DNA from: Hirsutella rhossiliensis
Taxonomy: Eukaryota; Ascomycota; Sordariomycetes; Hypocreales; Ophiocordycipitaceae
Length of the DNA stretch: 64,000 nucleotides
Assembly (NCBI RefSeq): GCF_020360975.1
Contig: NW_025408679.1
Coordinates: 1,054,001 to 1,118,000 of the forward strand
Reading direction: 5' to 3'
Shown: one piece after another, positions 13,581-23,530 of the stretch
Layout: each line of letters begins with the position of its first letter
Position numbering within the stretch: position 1 is the first letter of the stretch
Notes under the pieces: model-generated
Database searches by the model: none
Told to the model about the DNA's origin: nothing
Seen by the model: the letters and a program-made list of their open reading frames with translations, nothing else
Position numbers and translations under genes: made by a program

Positions 13581-15229
13581 CCCGGTATAGCGAAAATAAA
13601 AGCGCCTATAAGATAAATTTTAATATATTTTCGACTTACTAAATTAAACGTATATAACCTTAAGAGAAAAACTTTTACTACTAAAGATAGCGACTAAATA
13701 AGGCTACTTACTCTTAGTAAACCTACTATAGACTACTATAAAGCGAACTTAAAGACTATTTAATTATTACTTAAGAGAGAGCTTATTAAACCTATATAAT
13801 CTCTTTTTAAGTAAAATAAGTATAAGGTTAATTTCCTCCCCTTCCTTTAAATCCTTAGTAGGACTAAAGGGATTAAGGATATTATAAAGAAAATAAAGGG
13901 CAGTCTTATTACTAATATACTTATTATAAAATTTATTAGTCTTAAGGTCGGTATAGAAATTATAACTATATATATAGTTAGCGAATCTATTAAGGTCGTA
14001 AGTAGCCCTATAGTATCTAGGGAAAGTACTACTATTTATAAATAAGCGCCTTAGTTAAATCCTAAATATAGTTAGTATAAGAACCGCTAATAGTGCTTAA
14101 AAGAGAGATATACTTATAAAAAGGAAATATAACGTGCTTATAAGTAGAAGTTATAGTTATTTAATAAGTTTAAATATACCCTTAATAAAAGCAAGGATTA
14201 TAAGTTCTATATAAAGTAATTAAGACTCCTTAAGAGTATTCTTACCGCCTTAAACTAAGCTAAAAAAAGAAGTATCTATATAGATAAGCGATTTTTATAG
14301 GGATATAGGTTACTAGCTAACGTCTATAATAAAGGGTATAGAAGATAATTTAATTATACTAACCTAGCGTGCTTTTAAGAAAGTAAGAAAGAGAAGAGCG
14401 ACCGCGCGCTTTAATCCTAACGATATCTAGAGCTTTTAACGGAACTTATAACTAAAAGGTAATTTTTATATAAATTAGAAACCCTTAGTAACTAATATTA
14501 TTTCTACTATAGACCTAGGTCTTAAAGTAACTATAAATCTATAAAAGAAAATAGTTAGAACGAGCTAAGCGAGATTAAATAAGTTAGATAATCGTTGCTT
14601 AAAAGTACTCTATATAAAGAGGAAAGACCTTAGTGCGGTAATTCTAAGTAAGAAAAGTAGTAGTAACGAGGGAAGGTTATAGAAGAGTAGTTAAAAAGAG
14701 GTTAATAATATTTAGTAGCTCTTTAGTTTCGAGTTTAGCGGTCTTATAAGATATAATAAGGAAGAAGAGATAGTCGTAAAAGGAGAAGATAAAAGGTAGC
14801 GGTCTAAAGAAATAAAGAAGATAGAGGAGAAAAAAGGAAGAAAAGGAATAAAAAGAGTAAAGAGAAGAAGAAAAAAGCAGAGATTAGATAGCTTATTAAT
14901 CGATAACTAGTAAAAGAAGCTATTTAAGTATAACCCTTAAATATATCTAAGACCTTACTATTATAAAGGCTAGCTAAAGTAACTAATAACCGCGCGCTTT
15001 AATAACTATTTATTTCTCTTACTATACCCTTCTTCTTCCTTCCTTCTTCTTCCTTCTATATATATATATATATACTCTATACGCTTCCTTACTTATAACG
15101 ATCCCCTTTACTAATATAACTCTTATATATATATATAATACCCTCTTAGCCTCTTAGCGTTATAACTTAAAACTACTTACCCTAACTATTTAATCTTATC
15201 TTCTCCCTCTCTTTCGCTTACTTTACCCT
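13581..15229. other. Unassigned RIP-degraded sequence
   Basis: Follows the Gypsy-2 purine tract, so its first part may be a 3' LTR. From about 13.86 to 14.9 kb the plus strand reads as a Lys/Arg-rich, partly coiled-coil-like protein when stops are ignored, with a very basic stretch around 14,740-14,900. I recognise no domain. An A/T-rich microsatellite ((TA)n) is at about 15,056-15,075. Confidence 0.3.
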
Positions 15230-16500
15230 TTCCTAAGATATAGCGGCGAACCTAAATAGTATCCTAGGCCTAGCTATAGACCTCCCTAAGAATACCGCTA
15301 TCTTTTTTAGCGTACTACTATTTAAGAGTAGGAGCTTTATTTTACTTACTTATTATAGCGAAGTTAAAGTAAAAGGTAGCGAAGGGCGCTTTTACGCTAA
15401 AGATAAGAAAAAGTTTATAGACTAAGACTAATAAGACGTTTATAGGCAAAAGTAACCTCCTTAGTATATCTATAAAGATCGTTAGTAACTAATATTAACG
15501 GGCCCTATTAAATAGCGGGATATTACCCTTAAAGACGCTTAAATAATATATAAAGGCGTTAAAAAGATAAATAGATTTACTAGGAATAAGGCCTACTAAG
15601 AAGAGTATATCGTCGACGTATATAACTTTCTTTATAGAGCTATCGATAAATAATAAGCTACGAGCTTTAGCCTTAGCGCGATAATTAAGATCTTAATAAA
15701 AGGTATTAAGAATATAGTATACCCCTTACCTTACCTACTATCGGTTTATACTAACTACTAAGGGGAACTTATTAAAGATATAGAAGATAGATATATAAAG
15801 TACTATAAATACTTAAACGATAGGGAGTATTTAATTAAGTTTACCGCTCCTACCTTTAACCTTAGTCGCTTTACGTATAAATAAAGGTATACGACTAGAG
15901 TTATTAACTTTTTAGTAAGATAAGATAAAGGGGGACTCTACTAAAGAGCGTTCCTTTAAGACTATAAGGAAGGAAACTTAGTCGTTTTTAATACTTAGAA
16001 AAAGGGATAGCACGCTAGACTCTATACGTTCCTATAAGTATAGCGGTAGTTTCTTTATATCCTCTAAGTTCCTTATAGCTTTACCTATACGCTAGTCCCT
16101 TATACCGCTTAGTAGGAAGGGTAGGAATATAGCTACTTAGCCTTAATAATAATCTAATACTAAGTTAAAGGCATAGTCGGGCTATACCTTAAGATAATTA
16201 AGTAGCGATACTTAAAGGTTAAAGTAATTCTAAAGTAAAGGTATAGGGTAATATAAGAAGCCCTATATTATAACTACGGTCTAGCGAACTATAGGGACTA
16301 GTATATATTATAAGGGTATATAACGTAGGGAGCAAGGAATATTAAATAGACCGATAGGCTAATTAAGTTTAAAGCGATAAGTTACTTTAGCGCTTTAACG
16401 CTTTATAGCTAGGATTATAGGATCGCTCTAGCGCTTTAGCGCTCCTAGGCTATAAGATTACCTAGTACTCTTAGCGATCTAAGAAAGCTCTCGAGGTATA
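15230..16500 (+). pseudogene. Unidentified protein-like relic
   Basis: On the plus strand one frame stays readable for about 1.1 kb if TAA/TAG are taken as Gln/Trp, for example RFTRNKAYQEEYIVDVYNFL at about 15,570 and SFSLSAIIKILIKGI near 15,660. Such readability is weaker evidence than a motif in RIP DNA, and I recognise no family. Several GCGCTTTAGCGC-like words occur at 16,390-16,445. It ends where Gypsy-3-related LTR sequence starts. It could be the captured or accessory ORF of a transposon or a decayed host gene. Confidence 0.3.
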
Positions 16501-16509
16501 TAAGGAAGG

Positions 16510-17240
16510 AATAAAATACTCCTTTAAATAGAAAGCTCGATGGCTTTTAATATTATAATTATTACGATCTCTATCATAATCTTACCTTTAATTCCGATTA
16601 CTTAATTACCTAGTTATAGTCTATAGTCTATAACCTCTAACTTATTACTAATATAATATACTTATTATTACTTAGACTACGCCCTATTATATCTATTAAT
16701 ATAAACCCCTTAATAGGTTTATCCCTTAAGAATAATACTAGTCGTTATATATTAAAAGCTCTTATTTAGTATAATACTACGTTACTCTAAGTAATATCGT
16801 AACTATTAATATACCTATATAGTAAGCTAGATTAACTAACTCTAGAGCTACTATATTACCTTAAGATATAATACGCGAGATTATTACCCTTCGATATAAG
16901 GTATAGTTACTTAGGAATAAAGAAGGTAACGGATAAGTTAAGGACCTTAGAGAAGTAGTTAAACTAAAATAACTAAGACTATTCGACGGTACTTATAGCA
17001 TGCTTCGAGACTTTCTTACTTAACTTATAGCCTACTACCGGTTTTACCTTACTAAACTCTTAGACCTAGTTAAAAAGGTACTCTACGTAGGAAATTATTT
17101 ATCTAGAATAGTACTTGCTTAGTTTAGACTTATTATAAGGGATTTTCTTAATAACTAACTAGCGTAGTAAGATAATAAGATAGACGAAGTCTTTACTAGT
17201 TTCTAAGGATTTAAAGAAGCTATTATAAAGGTATTTAAAA
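16510..17240 (+). mobile_element. Gypsy-3-related fragment: LTR end plus gag start
   Basis: Matches the complete Gypsy-3 at 26,829-34,658 in opposite orientation. 16,510-16,749 corresponds to the 3' half of its LTR, ending GTCGTTATA at 16,749. 16,750-17,240 corresponds to its leader and the beginning of gag (compare 33,700-34,188 reversed), including the shared word TACTCTAAGTAATAT. Homology stops abruptly at 17,240, exactly where the second 568-bp element begins. The part left of 16,510 no longer aligns to the Gypsy-3 LTR, so this is a related, diverged or rearranged copy. Confidence 0.75.
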
Positions 17241-17808
17241 TATAAGGAACGGTGTTCCTACTATAAATAAAGCAGCTATAATATACTCTCCCGATTATAT
17301 AAGCTAATAAGTAGTATATTAATTATAGATAAAATCTTATCCTATAAAGTAAGAATCGCTTATTAATTTATATATTATTATATATTAAACGGGATCCTAG
17401 TTATCGTATAATTAGGAATCGAAGGAATAGAGCTAGCTTAGAATACTAGCTAAGACCTCTTAAGAACACCGGCACGACTAACCTCTTTTAAATATAAATA
17501 TTAGTAGAACTAAGACACTTCTAGATTTACTCGAGGTATTACGGAATTCCCTAGTCTTAGGGCTATATAGCAGCCTAAATCTAGTCCCGAAAGGTTCTTC
17601 CGTTTAGCTATAATTGTCTATATAAGACAGTATATCCGCTAGTAAATAGATAGAGAATTATTAACTTTAACACCTCTTCTATATACTAATATATTACTAA
17701 TAAATTCTATTGAAAATCCTACCTTATACTCCTTCTTCCCTTCTATTACGTAGTCTTATATAATTCCTTAATTTCCTAAAATTCCGCTTTTGCTTATATA
17801 CCTTAAGA
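17241..17808 (+). mobile_element. 568-bp solo-LTR-like element, copy 2
   Basis: Same length and termini (TATAAGG to CCTTAAGA) as copy 1. The flanking 5-mers (TAAAA left, TTCTT right) do not match, and the Gypsy gag sequence on its left does not continue on its right. The original site has therefore been rearranged, or this is one edge of a deleted larger element. More heavily mutated than copy 3; its right arm of the internal inverted repeat has decayed (TATAATTAGGA). Confidence 0.75.
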
Positions 17809-18085
17809 TTCTTAGAGTATAAGAATATAAGAATAATATAGGATAGAGGAAATAGGGTAGACCGATACTTAAGTTTCTTTATCCTCCTTATAACTACGAA
17901 CGAGCTATCCTAGTTTAACGGTAGCTACGGTATATACCTAAAGATATACCTACGCTAACGGTAATAGTAGTAGCTAGATACTAAAGGACGAGGGGGTCTA
18001 AGGGGAACGAAGGAAACGAGAAAGTACTAGGTAGGGCAAGGCAAAGGTAAAGAGGGCTAAAAAGGTATATTAGTAAAAGAGGATA

Positions 18086-18190
18086 TAAAAGAAGATAATA
18101 CTAATAATAAAGAAGGAGATAATAATAATATAAGAAGATAATGCTAATGATAAAAGAAGAAGATAATAATACTAATAGAAGAAGATACTA
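18086..18190. repeat. Imperfect AT/GA-rich microsatellite
   Basis: A run of imperfect GAAGATAATAATACTAATA-type repeats. Low-complexity, no coding call. The rest of 17,809-18,300 holds nothing recognisable. Confidence 0.6.
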
Positions 18191-18302
18191 TCTGCTAGCT
18201 AAGGAGGAAAAGAGACCTCTTTTATAGACCGAATTTTCCCTCCTTCTTCCCTAGATAAATAAGGGCTAAGGGATTATCTAATTAAGAAGAGGGCTAGCTA
18301 GA

Positions 18303-18360
18303 GACTCTACTAAGGATCCTACTAAGGATCCTACTAAGGACCCTACTAAAGACTCTACTA
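18303..18360. repeat. 12-bp tandem repeat, about five copies
   Basis: Unit GATCCTACTAAG with variants GACTCTACTAAG and GACCCTACTAAA. The period is a multiple of three and the units differ mainly by C/T, as if RIP had acted on an original GACCCTRCYAAG array, possibly a coding repeat. Confidence 0.7.
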
Positions 18361-18404
18361 CGCGGGCTATATATATTCCTTAGGGTATAAATACCCCTAT
18401 TAAA

Positions 18405-19037
18405 CTAGTCGAGCTTTTCTATAACTCTTAATATAGGCTCTAGTAAATTATCCTATATATTCTCTATAGTTTAACTTTAGCTACCCTATAGTATCTTTCG
18501 GCTAGCTATCCTTTAAGCTTTATTACTCTTTTAGGACGGTAGTTCGCTATTACTTAGCTAATACCTATAAGCTACCCCTAGAATAAATATCTACTATAAT
18601 AGTTAGCCTAAGTACTTAACTAGGTAGGATACCTCTAGCTTTTATATTTACGCGCCGATAATATCCGCTATTTCTTTATATCTATTAGTAGCCGACCTCT
18701 AAATAAGTACTAGGATAAAGAGTAACTAAGCGGACCGCCTTATCCGTATAATATAGACCGGCCTATAGCTCTCTTATAGTAGGGGTTAGGGAGTAAGTAT
18801 AATATAGGACTCTGCCTATTAATTTCTCTTCCCTTAGCTAGCCCTAAGTAGTAATATATATTTATAAATATAGAAAGGTTAGGAGGTAGCAAAGCTTTTA
18901 GTATATAAAGCCTTAGGATAAGGGACGGTTGCCCTCCTTAGTACTAGCTCTAAAAGAAGAAGGTAACCTCTATAAGACCTATATTAAAGTAAGTAGTTCC
19001 TAGGACGTAGTATAACTTACTAACTAACTCGCTACCC
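18405..19037. repeat. Direct repeat DR-left (about 0.63 kb)
   Basis: Aligns along most of its length with 21,565-22,282. Shared words include TCTAGTAAATTATCCTATA, CGCTATTACTTAGCTAATAC, AACTAAGCGGACCGCCT and CCTATTAATTTCTCTTCCCT. Both copies are in the same orientation with about 2.5 kb between them. They may be long terminal repeats of a non-autonomous retroelement or a segmental duplication; no TG/CA termini or TSD were seen. The right copy has about 100 extra bases near its end. Confidence 0.65.
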
Positions 19038-19132
19038 CTCTTATTAAGAAAACCTAGTATAGTAGCGTAAGGTTAATTTACTTTATAGTCTTAGACCTAT
19101 TATATAAGCTATTAGTAATACTTCCGCCTATA
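19038..19132. other. Unassigned sequence before the LINE tail insertion
   Basis: Part of the core between the two direct repeats. RIP-saturated, no recognisable content. Confidence 0.3.
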
Positions 19133-19146
19133 GTAAGGGTATATAG
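19133..19146. repeat. 14-bp target-site duplication, left copy
   Basis: GTAAGGGTATATAG, repeated exactly at 19,571-19,584. The word itself is RIP-type sequence (no CA/TG), so the target was already mutated when the LINE fragment arrived. Confidence 0.85.
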
Positions 19147-19570
19147 TATTATTATTGTATTTTCCGTCCAGCGACCTTTAGGTCGCTCAGGTCCCCGAGA
19201 CGGGGCACAGGACGTGCTGAGCTGCTGGAAGTCTACTATCGCGGAGTAGGCCCACAATACGCGAAACGAAACGAGTACCAATCCGCGTCTTCTGCCCCTT
19301 CCACAGAACGTAAACAATCCACCATTCAGCATTTCATCGGCTCAAAGGCGCTTCTTTGCTCAGCCTGCTGCCCGTCAGCGGGACGTTCAGGCGCGACAGC
19401 CATGTCTTTCGTTTTGGCCTCACAGGGCCGGTTCCGGAGAGCACCTCCGCCCGGCCGAGTCGGGTAAGAGAAAATGGGTGTGTGTGCAAACAAAGGGGAA
19501 GGGAAGGAGGGAAAGCGGTTGCTGCCGCCTAGTGGCGAGGGCAGATCGTTCCAAAGAACGAGCTTGCCTT
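19147..19570 (-). mobile_element. Unmutated 3' end of a Tad1-like LINE (424 bp)
   Basis: A 5'-truncated LINE copy containing only 3' UTR. On the minus strand it ends in GGACGGAAAATACAATAATA, a short AAT-type tail at the left. It matches the 3' UTRs of the RIP-degraded LINEs ending at 46,983 and starting at 58,694; compare CAGCACGTCCTGTGCCCC here with TAGCACGTCCTATGCTCCCC at 46,899. Here CA and TG are normal, so the fragment was never substantially hit by RIP. A perfect 14-bp TSD flanks it. The 84-codon frame on the minus strand (19,078-19,332) lies in this UTR and runs through the tail, so it is not a gene. Confidence 0.88.
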
Positions 19571-19584
19571 GTAAGGGTATATAG
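19571..19584. repeat. 14-bp target-site duplication, right copy
   Basis: Exact repeat of 19,133-19,146. Confidence 0.85.
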
Positions 19585-21564
19585 AGAGCCTTCTAGTTTA
19601 TACTATAGGGTAGGGAATACGAAATATTGCGATACTTCTAAGCTCCTTTTATGTAACTCGATTTATTAATTATATTAACTTATAATCGATATTTTATCCC
19701 TATACCTTATCTCTAAGAAGCTATAAAGTATATAAACTTAGTAAAGGCGATTTAGTTCTATTATAGCGGTTCCTAGTTTTAATAATATCCTATCTCGACG
19801 TTATAGCCTCTTATATAAGGGGCAATCGACTACTTATTAACGGCGACTACTAAGAGAAGTAGGCTAGTAGATAGGAATATAACCTAAGCGTCCTAAGCTT
19901 TACTATAGCTTCTAAATTAATAGATCGTATTATAACCTAACTTTATAACTTATAGTCTAAGGTTATATCTATCCTCGTAAAGATTAGTCTTTTTACGATA
20001 TTAGTCTACTCTAGACTTAACGACTAGCGAAAGGCAATTATATATAGGGACCTTAAGTATAAGATTATAAATTAGTACTAAGTCGTACCTCCTATATACC
20101 TTAGTCTAGAAAAGCTAAACTATATACTAGGATATAGGACTAATAAAAACGATAAGGCTATCGAAGCTTAAACGGTAGTAGTATATATATAGTATTATAG
20201 TCTAGTATATACTATCTATCTTAAAAGAATTACTATAAAAAGGATTAAAAGCGCGGCTTTTAATACTAAAGTAAAGACTACTACTAATCGAATTATTATA
20301 TTAATAGGCCGCTTTACCCTAGGTATTAACTAACTAGTAACGTTATAGCTACTCCTTACTATAGGCATTGCTACCGTCGACCTATACTAGTAAAATGCCT
20401 TATATTAGCGGCTAGTTAAAATAGAATACTTTAGATTAATAGTAAGGACGATTTACCTTACGCTATAGCCTTTACTTACCGAATATCTAGTATATAAGCC
20501 GTGTCTTAGAGGCACTATAGTATTTATAGAGTAATAAGGTATATTATATAAAGCTTAAGCTAATACTATTATCGAACCTTATTCCTTAAATATATAGTAA
20601 CTATTATAAATAAAGGTATTAGGGGGCATTTATAGGCTATAACGGATTAAACTATTAGTATATATCGTATAAATCGCTAATATAAAGCAGTTCCCCGATA
20701 AGTCTTATATAAAGATAACTAAGGATATTAATACTAGCTTATAGAATTAATATTTTATAGAGGAGGCATTAAGGGACTACCCTTATTCTAAGGCTAGTAA
20801 AGATACTTAAATTTAATACTCTTTTATAGCCGGTCGCTTACTCCTCCGAAATTTCTAAGCACGCTACCTCTTATACCTTTACCTAGGAGCTTACTATCTT
20901 TACTTAGGCGATCGAAGCTATATATCCTTCCTCCTAGTAATTTTATTATAGCTCCTCCGCTCGCGCTATCTAGTATATCGTAACGAGCTTAGAGGAGAAT
21001 ACTAAGAGAACCTAAAGGTAATTTAAATAGGCTTACGAAGAGGGAAGCCGAACTTTAGTTTAATTCGTTCGTCTTATCCGCTATCGATAGATCCGTTAGC
21101 CTTTACTCGATAGTAAGTGCCGGATATAGCGACCTAAAATATAAGTCTAAGAGGACGACTCTCCTTCCCGTTACTATAGGAGGAAGAGTTATAAAGATAG
21201 CTAGGTACGAGCACCGGATATACCTCTACTATAGGTAACTCTATAATCTCGCTTTACGCTTATTTATCGCGACGTCTTACGCTATTATATTAAGTTTCGG
21301 TATCTTAAATCTCCGAGGTTAGCGAGGTAGGACGTAGAAGCCTATTAAGGGCACGGAGATAACTAGTTTATCTATAGGAAATAGACTTAGTATTAAGGGG
21401 ACTCTTATCTTCCTAAGTCGTCGAGGCAGAGTTAGTCGATATAGCGGGTAAAAGGGCCTTCGTTAGATCGTTCGCCGCTTATTAGCCTTAGGAGAGCTAT
21501 AAGAATAAGAAGAGTAATAGAGAAGAAGAATATCTACTTTCCGTATAAGTATAGAATAGGCTTC
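19585..21564. other. Unidentified core between the two direct repeats
   Basis: About 2 kb of RIP-saturated sequence. Neither strand gives a domain I recognise after allowing for RIP stops. I looked for reverse transcriptase, tyrosine recombinase and DDE transposase blocks and found none convincing. With the flanking direct repeats it could be the body of a non-autonomous element. Confidence 0.3.
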
Positions 21565-22282
21565 CTAGGTCGAGCTTATCTATAACCCCTAATATAAGCT
21601 CTAGTAAATTATCCTATAAGTCCTTTATAATATAACCTTAGCTACTTTATACTAGCCTTTAGCCGGGTTAGCTTATATACCTTCCTTATATTTTAGGGTT
21701 ATAGTCCGCTATTACTTAGCTAATACCTATAAGCTACCCTTTAAAAGGGACGTTTATTAGTTAGCCTAAGTCTTTAACCCTCCCTTATATTAAATAGTCC
21801 GTATATCCCTAACTAAGACACTTCTAGCTTCTATATCTACGCGTTAATTATATCTTAAATCTACTAGTAGCTAACTTCTAAATAAGCACTAAGACGAATC
21901 TCTAGAGTCTAGGGTAACTAAGCGGACCGCCTCTTCTAAACTATATATATAGACTGCCCCTTAGCTCCCTTATAGTAAGAGTTAGGGGGTAAGCGTAATA
22001 TATAATTCTACCTATTAATTTCTCTTCCCTTATCTTAGTATAGGAAGTGCTAGGTAGCGAAGCTTATAGGGAAGAAAGCCTTATAATAAGGGAAGGGCTG
22101 CCTACGTTAGTATCTACCTTAAAAGAAGAAGGTAGCCTTTATAAGACCTACGTCCGCGGCTGCTAAGGTATAGATATTCTATAATACTAGTTAGATATAA
22201 TAGTTATAAAATATTAGTAAATAGGCAGGGGCTCTAAAGCGAGTAGCTCCTAAGACTCGGTCTAGCTAACTAACCGACTTAT
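21565..22282. repeat. Direct repeat DR-right (about 0.72 kb)
   Basis: Partner of 18,405-19,037, same orientation, with about 100 additional bases around 22,160-22,255. Together they bracket the unidentified core. Confidence 0.65.
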
Positions 22283-23009
22283 TACGTTTACTTAAGGGCG
22301 AGTATTCTATTTCCTACTAATATAAGGTAAATATAACCTATAAAATATAAATCTAACTATCCTTTATCTAAGCTTCTAGGAAGACTATAACGGCTACGCT
22401 ATAACTAGTACGCGGCTAGGCAAAAAAGGTATAAAGCTACTATAGTTATCTTACTTATTCTTTCCTTAAATACTTCCCTTACTAAAGATCTAATAAGTTT
22501 TATCTATTTCCTTATTTTTTCCTTTTACTAACCCTTATTCTTTCTTAATACCTAGTATTAAGCCGATACTTTACTTATAGGACTATTTACCTAATTTTTA
22601 TTTTTATTTTACTTTCCTCTTTTACTAGCTAAAAACAGTCTATAGACGAGCCTATAAGCTAAATATCGGCCCCTATAATAAGTAATATAAACCTAGGTAA
22701 TACTATCGATAGGAATAGCTTTTTCTAATATAAAACTTTATCTCTCTTTCTCTACTTTAGTAGAAGAATAGCTTAATCTAAATTTAAGATAACTAAAGGA
22801 GATCGCGCGCTTAATAGAGAGAGTATATCTAGGAACTTAAATAGCGACTAAGGGTATACGAGCTCTAGGGCATCTAAGCTTTAACTAAGATCTAGATAGC
22901 CGTAAGGATAGTAGCTAAGGAAAATAAGTAACTATAAGAGTTTCTAAATAAGTATAGCTTTAGTAACGGCTATATTACTAATTTCTTATAGTTAAGTACT
23001 TTCGTACTA
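22283..23009. other. Unassigned RIP-degraded sequence
   Basis: No open frame, no motif and no recognisable relation to other parts of the window. Confidence 0.3.
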
Positions 23010-23530
23010 CTTAATACTAACTAAGACTATCCTTTTTACGCCGGCGAACCTATAGCCGCCGTCTAGTTACTAGAATAGCTCTTAGTACCGCGTTAACTAG
23101 CTAGTCTAGATTAAGACTTCTCTATCTCTTCCCTTTATTTACCGAGATAGTTATATTAGGATCCCTTTACTACTAGCGGGTTAACGATAAGGTCGTCTAT
23201 CTTAGCGTCGTTATAGCTTACGACGTCCTCCTATAGCTATTAATATAATATAGGCATAGCTACTATAGTTATAGGCTTAAGGGTTTAATCTAAATACCTA
23301 CTAATAACCCCGTTTAGTTATATAAGTACTACGCGATAAGGTAGTATTTATTATAAGTATCTATCTCTATCGATACTAGATAGTTCTAGCTAACCTATAG
23401 CTATAATATAGGCTATATTTATAGGCGACCGTCCGGTAATATACTTATATCGCTCTCTACTAATATATATATATTTAGACTTAACGATACTATATTACGG
23501 TCCTTTAAGAAGTACTTCTAGCGGTTAATT
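23010..23530. repeat. Dispersed repeat family B, copy 1
   Basis: Aligns in the same orientation with about 53,935-54,440. Shared words include ACGCCGGCGA/GCGCCGGCGA, CTTACGACGTCCT/CCTACGACGTCCT, AGCTATAATATAGGCTAT-like blocks and TTAGACTTAACGATACTATA. Its protein content, if any, is not recognised on either strand. Confidence 0.6.

Noticed and set aside
4835..17808. Copies 1 and 2 of the 568-bp element as the two LTRs of one element carrying Gypsy-2
   Set aside because: The outer flanks (CTATA and TTCTT) do not match, copy 1 has its own flanking CTATA pair, and other elements and fragments lie between the copies.
19078..19332. 84-codon open frame on the minus strand as a gene
   Set aside because: It lies in the 3' UTR and tail of the LINE fragment and runs on into the target sequence; no domain.
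19478..19669. 63-codon open frame on the plus strand
   Set aside because: It crosses the LINE 5' truncation point and the target-site duplication, so it is a chance frame.
19585..21564. Crypton or Starship-type tyrosine recombinase
   Set aside because: I looked for the R...HxxR...Y pattern in both strands and found no convincing match.
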